From positions 427,677 through 491,676 of the forward strand of contig VZRN01004188.1 in assembly GCA_013397935.1 (NCBI GenBank): a DNA stretch of 64,000 bases, written 5' to 3'. The stretch is from Dasyornis broadbenti. Lineage: Eukaryota; Chordata; Aves; Passeriformes; Dasyornithidae. Every line of letters begins with the position of its first letter. The first letter of the stretch is position 1. Shown piece by piece: positions 63,001-64,000 of the stretch. The notes under the pieces are model-generated. The model saw only the letters and a program-made list of their open reading frames with translations. It was not told where the DNA came from and made no database searches. Both the position numbers and the translations under genes were made by a program.

Positions 63001-63698
63001 CACGGACATGAATTGTGAAGCTCCATACATAGCTGGTACCAGGCTTTGCTTGAATTTCAGGAGCCCTTTAGTTTCCCCACTTCACAGGGAAAAAGAGATG
63101 TCTTTTTTTTATTTTATCTTTGACTCTTTTGACATTATCATCAAGGAAAGCCAGTTTAGGACTGCCTGTAGCAATTTCCCTGCCTGGACCATTGATTTTT
63201 TCACACAGATGGGCTGATTGTGCCTGCAGCTTGTTTGTGAGTGAGTGACAAACATTTCCAGAGAGGAAAAGAACTAAGCATTTCGTTTTCATGCTGGCTG
63301 TGAATTGCCTGACAGCTACATCTGGCTTCTTAGGCCTCGTCGCTTTACTCTATGTCCAAAAGTTTCTCTTTTCTCAGTATTCAGACTAACATGCACCATG
63401 GATTTGGCAGGTAACAAAAAGACTCTGTGTGGTGACCACACATCCAGAGATGCCTCATTGGTCTCAGCTCTGGATAGTTCAAATTTTTAGGGCTATTCTG
63501 TCAGATACAAAGCAAGAACACTGCCATATGCACCCAAATGTGCATTGTTTGTCTAAATATTTTAATATCTCCTGTCTGTGTCTATGTCAATTACATCCTC
63601 AGGAATCTCCAGGAAGCAGGAATCTCACTCACTGTGAATTGCGCATTGCGGGTACAAGAACACTTGGCTGCTATTTCACCTGTGCAAAAGTTTCTCTG
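29924..63698 (+). CDS. STAB1: Stabilin-1 (CLEVER-1/FEEL-1 scavenger receptor), 3'-partial
   Basis: Stabilin-1 is a large type I membrane receptor of sinusoidal endothelium and tissue macrophages that clears SPARC, modified LDL and other ligands (family knowledge). Exons: 29924-30004, 35461-35597, 37064-37179, 38323-38408, 39449-39518, 40313-40408, 40871-40987, 41729-41925, 42122-42255, 43928-44055, 44249-44340, 45328-45450, 46984-47130, 47737-47799, 48424-48537, 48937-48990, 49797-49877, 50146-50304, 51201-51263, 52580-52681, 53598-53684, 54022-54133, 54637-54820, 55002-55095, 56014-56172, 57005-57100, 57470-57565, 58171-58218, 59099-59229, 59614-59725, 59953-60030, 60410-60511, 60995-61102, 61584-61715, 61911-62039, 62761-62817, 63603-63698. 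All introns are GT..AG. The total is 3981 nt, 1327 codons in frame, about half of the roughly 2570-residue human protein. Domain order: signal peptide, EGF block, FAS1-1, FAS1-2, EGF block, FAS1-3, FAS1-4, start of EGF block 3. The paralogue STAB2 is less likely given residue matches and NISCH synteny. Confidence 0.97.
30005..35460 (+). other. STAB1: STAB1 intron 1 (5.4 kb), nothing recognised
   Basis: Bounded by GTAAGT and TCTTTGTAAG. No open frame here matches a known protein, and no transposon or RNA gene was recognised. First introns often hold enhancers of cell-type-restricted genes, but I see no specific site to name. Confidence 0.6.
35461..43927 (+). CDS. STAB1: STAB1 exons 2-9: N-terminal Cys-rich and EGF-like block
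   Basis: Exons 35461-35597, 37064-37179, 38323-38408, 39449-39518, 40313-40408, 40871-40987, 41729-41925 and 42122-42255 (residues 28-345). Exon 2 has NVKTMFTLNTACTSCAA, close to the human N-terminus. Exon 3 has CCPGFWGTECY, and exons 4-6 hold the laminin-type EGF modules CPGGSENPCSGHGTCLDG, GCQNCRDENRFGPDCQS and CDCVHGKCNSGVTGNGSC. Exons 7-9 carry CxCxxGFxGDG-type EGF repeats (YQCTCKEGFQGDGKICQ). Most internal boundaries are phase 1, typical of EGF module shuffling. N-glycosylation sequons NGT and NST are present. Intron 9 (42256-43927) carries the sense CR1. Confidence 0.95.
43657..43809 (+). mobile_element. CR1 non-LTR retrotransposon, short 3' fragment, sense
   Basis: It lies in STAB1 intron 9. 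The sequence contains GGTTGGATGGGGCTCTGAGC, AACCTGGTCTAGTGGAAGGT and GTCCCTTCCAACCCAAACCA, ending in CATTCTCTGATTCTAAG, a degenerate copy of the (ATTCTATG)n CR1 terminus. It is 5'-truncated to about 150 bp and is less diverged than the intergenic copy. Insertion is in the transcriptional sense of STAB1. Confidence 0.92.
43928..47130 (+). CDS. STAB1: STAB1 exons 10-13: EGF remnant and FAS1 domain 1
   Basis: Exons 43928-44055, 44249-44340, 45328-45450 and 46984-47130 (residues 345-508). After SCVCKEGEIGDGRSCYKDLL the FAS1 fold begins. It contains YGPFTVFVPS (the FAS1 H1-like box), a QLCRMHIVPGLHLIEDM segment, TLSGHQLTFTSQ, and LPAANGIIHIVNSL (H2-like box, NGxIHxV/I). FAS1 domains mediate ligand and integrin contacts in stabilins and TGFBI. 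The acceptor of exon 13 lies directly behind a TTA/TTG repeat. Intron 12 contains 26 consecutive T (46678-46703) and one N. Confidence 0.95.
46678..46703 (+). repeat. Poly-T run (26 T) in STAB1 intron 12
   Basis: Uninterrupted T homopolymer about 280 bp upstream of exon 13, with a single ambiguous base at 46727. Length is likely to be polymorphic or misassembled. Confidence 0.85.
46939..46978 (+). repeat. Imperfect (TTA/TTG)n trinucleotide repeat at a STAB1 splice acceptor
   Basis: About 40 bp of TTA/TTG units lie immediately before the CAG acceptor (46981-46983) of STAB1 exon 13 and occupy the place of the polypyrimidine tract. Confidence 0.85.
47737..50304 (+). CDS. STAB1: STAB1 exons 14-18: FAS1 domain 2
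   Basis: Exons 47737-47799, 48424-48537, 48937-48990, 49797-49877 and 50146-50304 (residues 509-665), every boundary phase 0. Key segments are FSRFETILENCGLPAILDG, GPFTVFVPSNDGVDRLRDG (H1 box), KLQELVKHHIYTAAA, TMANQILTINISAD, and IVASNGIIHTLDGIFIPPSI (H2 box). The YH dipeptide found after the central helix of most FAS1 domains is HH here. NIS is a sequon. The exon-by-exon match to human stabilin-1 is very close. Confidence 0.95.
51201..57565 (+). CDS. STAB1: STAB1 exons 19-27: second EGF-like / laminin-EGF block
   Basis: Exons 51201-51263, 52580-52681, 53598-53684, 54022-54133, 54637-54820, 55002-55095, 56014-56172, 57005-57100 and 57470-57565 (residues 666-996). Markers are GSCVDCEALNNSICPPGS, PKECVYIHDPQGLNVLKKGC, GCCKGFFGPDCMPCPGGF, CSDGIQGNGNCHCFEGFKG, DCGCVHGVCDNRPGSGGVC, MDGYEGDGFSCQPIDLC, GWTGDGKACVPIDNC, and GYFGDGMTCYGDILK. 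This is the same order of modules as in human. Exon 22 uses the unusual donor GTTGGT and exon 27 GTTAGT; frame and homology across both junctions support them. Intron 19 contains a long polypyrimidine tract. Confidence 0.95.
52113..52342 (+). repeat. Polypyrimidine (CT-rich, CCCT-like) tract in STAB1 intron 19
   Basis: About 230 bp of almost pure C/T on the + strand, including a (CCCT)n-type core around 52163-52180, with only scattered purines. The other strand is a matching GA-rich tract. It ends about 240 bp before exon 20. Confidence 0.9.
58171..60511 (+). CDS. STAB1: STAB1 exons 28-32: FAS1 domain 3
   Basis: Exons 58171-58218 (only 48 nt, ELARNSHFAGFYSWVK), 59099-59229, 59614-59725, 59953-60030 and 60410-60511 (residues 997-1153). 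FAS1 boxes are NVTVLVPSEAAIKSLN and IPASNGIIHVLSKVLLPP; between them lie VRAHFLEGVFTAEKL and ELLTLNPQTRWQINTTSD. Sequons are NVT, NTT and NAS. The final exon carries a Pro-rich linker (PPAGEIPPSPPG) into FAS1-4. Residue spacing across the 28/29 junction equals that of human, which supports the acceptor at 59098. Confidence 0.94.
60995..62039 (+). CDS. STAB1: STAB1 exons 33-35: FAS1 domain 4
   Basis: Exons 60995-61102, 61584-61715 and 61911-62039, all phase 0 (residues 1154-1276). The domain starts in exon 32 with VASFRTFKELLE and continues SSEQYTIFVPGNNSIEEYC, ETVQYHIVLGEKLLPADLRS (with the canonical YH), SYWLMFYQNSTQ and NGILIGVSQVLQIQKNRC. Five sequons (NNS, NVT, NET, NST, NTT) make it the most densely glycosylatable part of the window. 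The NGxIHxV H2 box is changed to NGILIGVSQVL, and the corresponding human segment (SLIGLSGVL) also departs from the box. Confidence 0.94.
62761..63698 (+). CDS. STAB1: STAB1 exons 36-37: start of third Cys-rich/EGF block (gene continues past window)
   Basis: Exons 62761-62817 (SRCGKCEKGIKCPSGSVLV) and 63603-63698 (ESPGSRNLTHCELRIAGTRT, then LGCYFTCAKVSL) give residues 1277-1327. They correspond to human CVNCTRRFRC and CSYTCAKKIQ after FAS1-4. Donors are GTGAGT and GTGAGA. The next expected segment, a DCCPGFFG-type module, is not found between 63699 and 64000, so that stretch is intron and the gene is cut by the window edge. Confidence 0.93.
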
Positions 63699-64000
63699 GT
63701 GAGAAAAACATTTGCCTCAGATTCATTTTGGCAAAAGCAAGATGGGTGTCAGAAAACAGCCATGGAAGTGCAGGCTGTGCTGAAGTCCTGCCTGTGTTTG
63801 TTTGCCTAGCTGAGACTGGGCTTGTCTGGGTATTGCTCTCCATCCTGGAGGTGGAGGGCACTGGAATAAAAAAAGACCTGCAGAAATGTCTGCACAGTGA
63901 TGGATTGGGATCTGCTGCTTCGGTGTTGTTGCTCTGGGTTTTGTCCTGCAGAGGAAGAGAAGGAGTTGAATGTTTGCAGTCTGGTTTCCTAAGGAAATGA

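Noticed and set aside
63699..64000. Possible next STAB1 exon after a TCCTGCAG near 63952
   Set aside because: The following codons do not resemble the expected Cys-rich DCCPGFFG module, so the stretch is taken as intron.
1..64000. CRISPR arrays, prokaryotic operons, tRNA or rRNA genes, intact retroviral genes
   Set aside because: None seen. The window is intron-rich vertebrate DNA, and no regular spacer repeats, cloverleaf genes or gag/pol/env-like frames were recognised by eye.

Overview
This window is ordinary vertebrate nuclear DNA, most probably from a bird. Its genes are spread over many short exons with GT..AG introns, and two pieces of CR1 LINE closely resemble avian CR1 consensus. 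Turtles and crocodilians also carry CR1, so the bird call is an inference. Three assembly ambiguities are present: N runs at 12557-12581 and 23893-23913, and a single N at 46727.

Two protein-coding genes fill the window, both on the + strand and head to tail. Positions 47-22448 hold all but the first exon(s) of NISCH (nischarin / imidazoline receptor candidate IRAS): 19 exons that splice in frame to 1366 codons plus a TAG stop. They cover the second half of the PX domain, the leucine-rich repeats, the long central region and the C-terminal region. By my alignment from memory with human nischarin, about 59 N-terminal residues lie upstream of the window. A 3' UTR follows, ending near an AATAAA at 23191.

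Positions 23216-29923 are intergenic: one antisense CR1 fragment, a poly-T tract with a gap, and no gene that I can support. Positions 29924-63698 hold the first 37 coding exons of STAB1 (stabilin-1), about 1327 codons in frame. They run from the signal peptide through the N-terminal EGF-like block, FAS1-1, FAS1-2, a second EGF-like block, FAS1-3, FAS1-4 and the start of the third EGF-like block. The remaining half of the gene (later EGF-like and FAS1 domains, Link domain, transmembrane segment and tail) lies beyond 64000. NISCH next to STAB1 is also the arrangement on human 3p21, so the locus is a conserved syntenic pair.

The two products act in different places. Nischarin is a cytosolic/endosomal scaffold that restrains integrin alpha5, PAK and Rac-driven migration. 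Stabilin-1 is a scavenger receptor of sinusoidal endothelium and alternatively activated macrophages. Nothing in the sequence shows functional coupling.

I found no undescribed system. The points worth a second look are: a nischarin that lacks the acidic and Ala/Pro-rich inserts of the human protein; possible intron-retention short isoforms; two perfect Pumilio sites in its 3' UTR; a trinucleotide repeat serving as the 3' splice-site tract of STAB1 exon 13; and a 230-bp polypyrimidine tract in STAB1 intron 19. Family assignments come from reading the spliced translations and comparing them with human proteins from memory; no database search was run.
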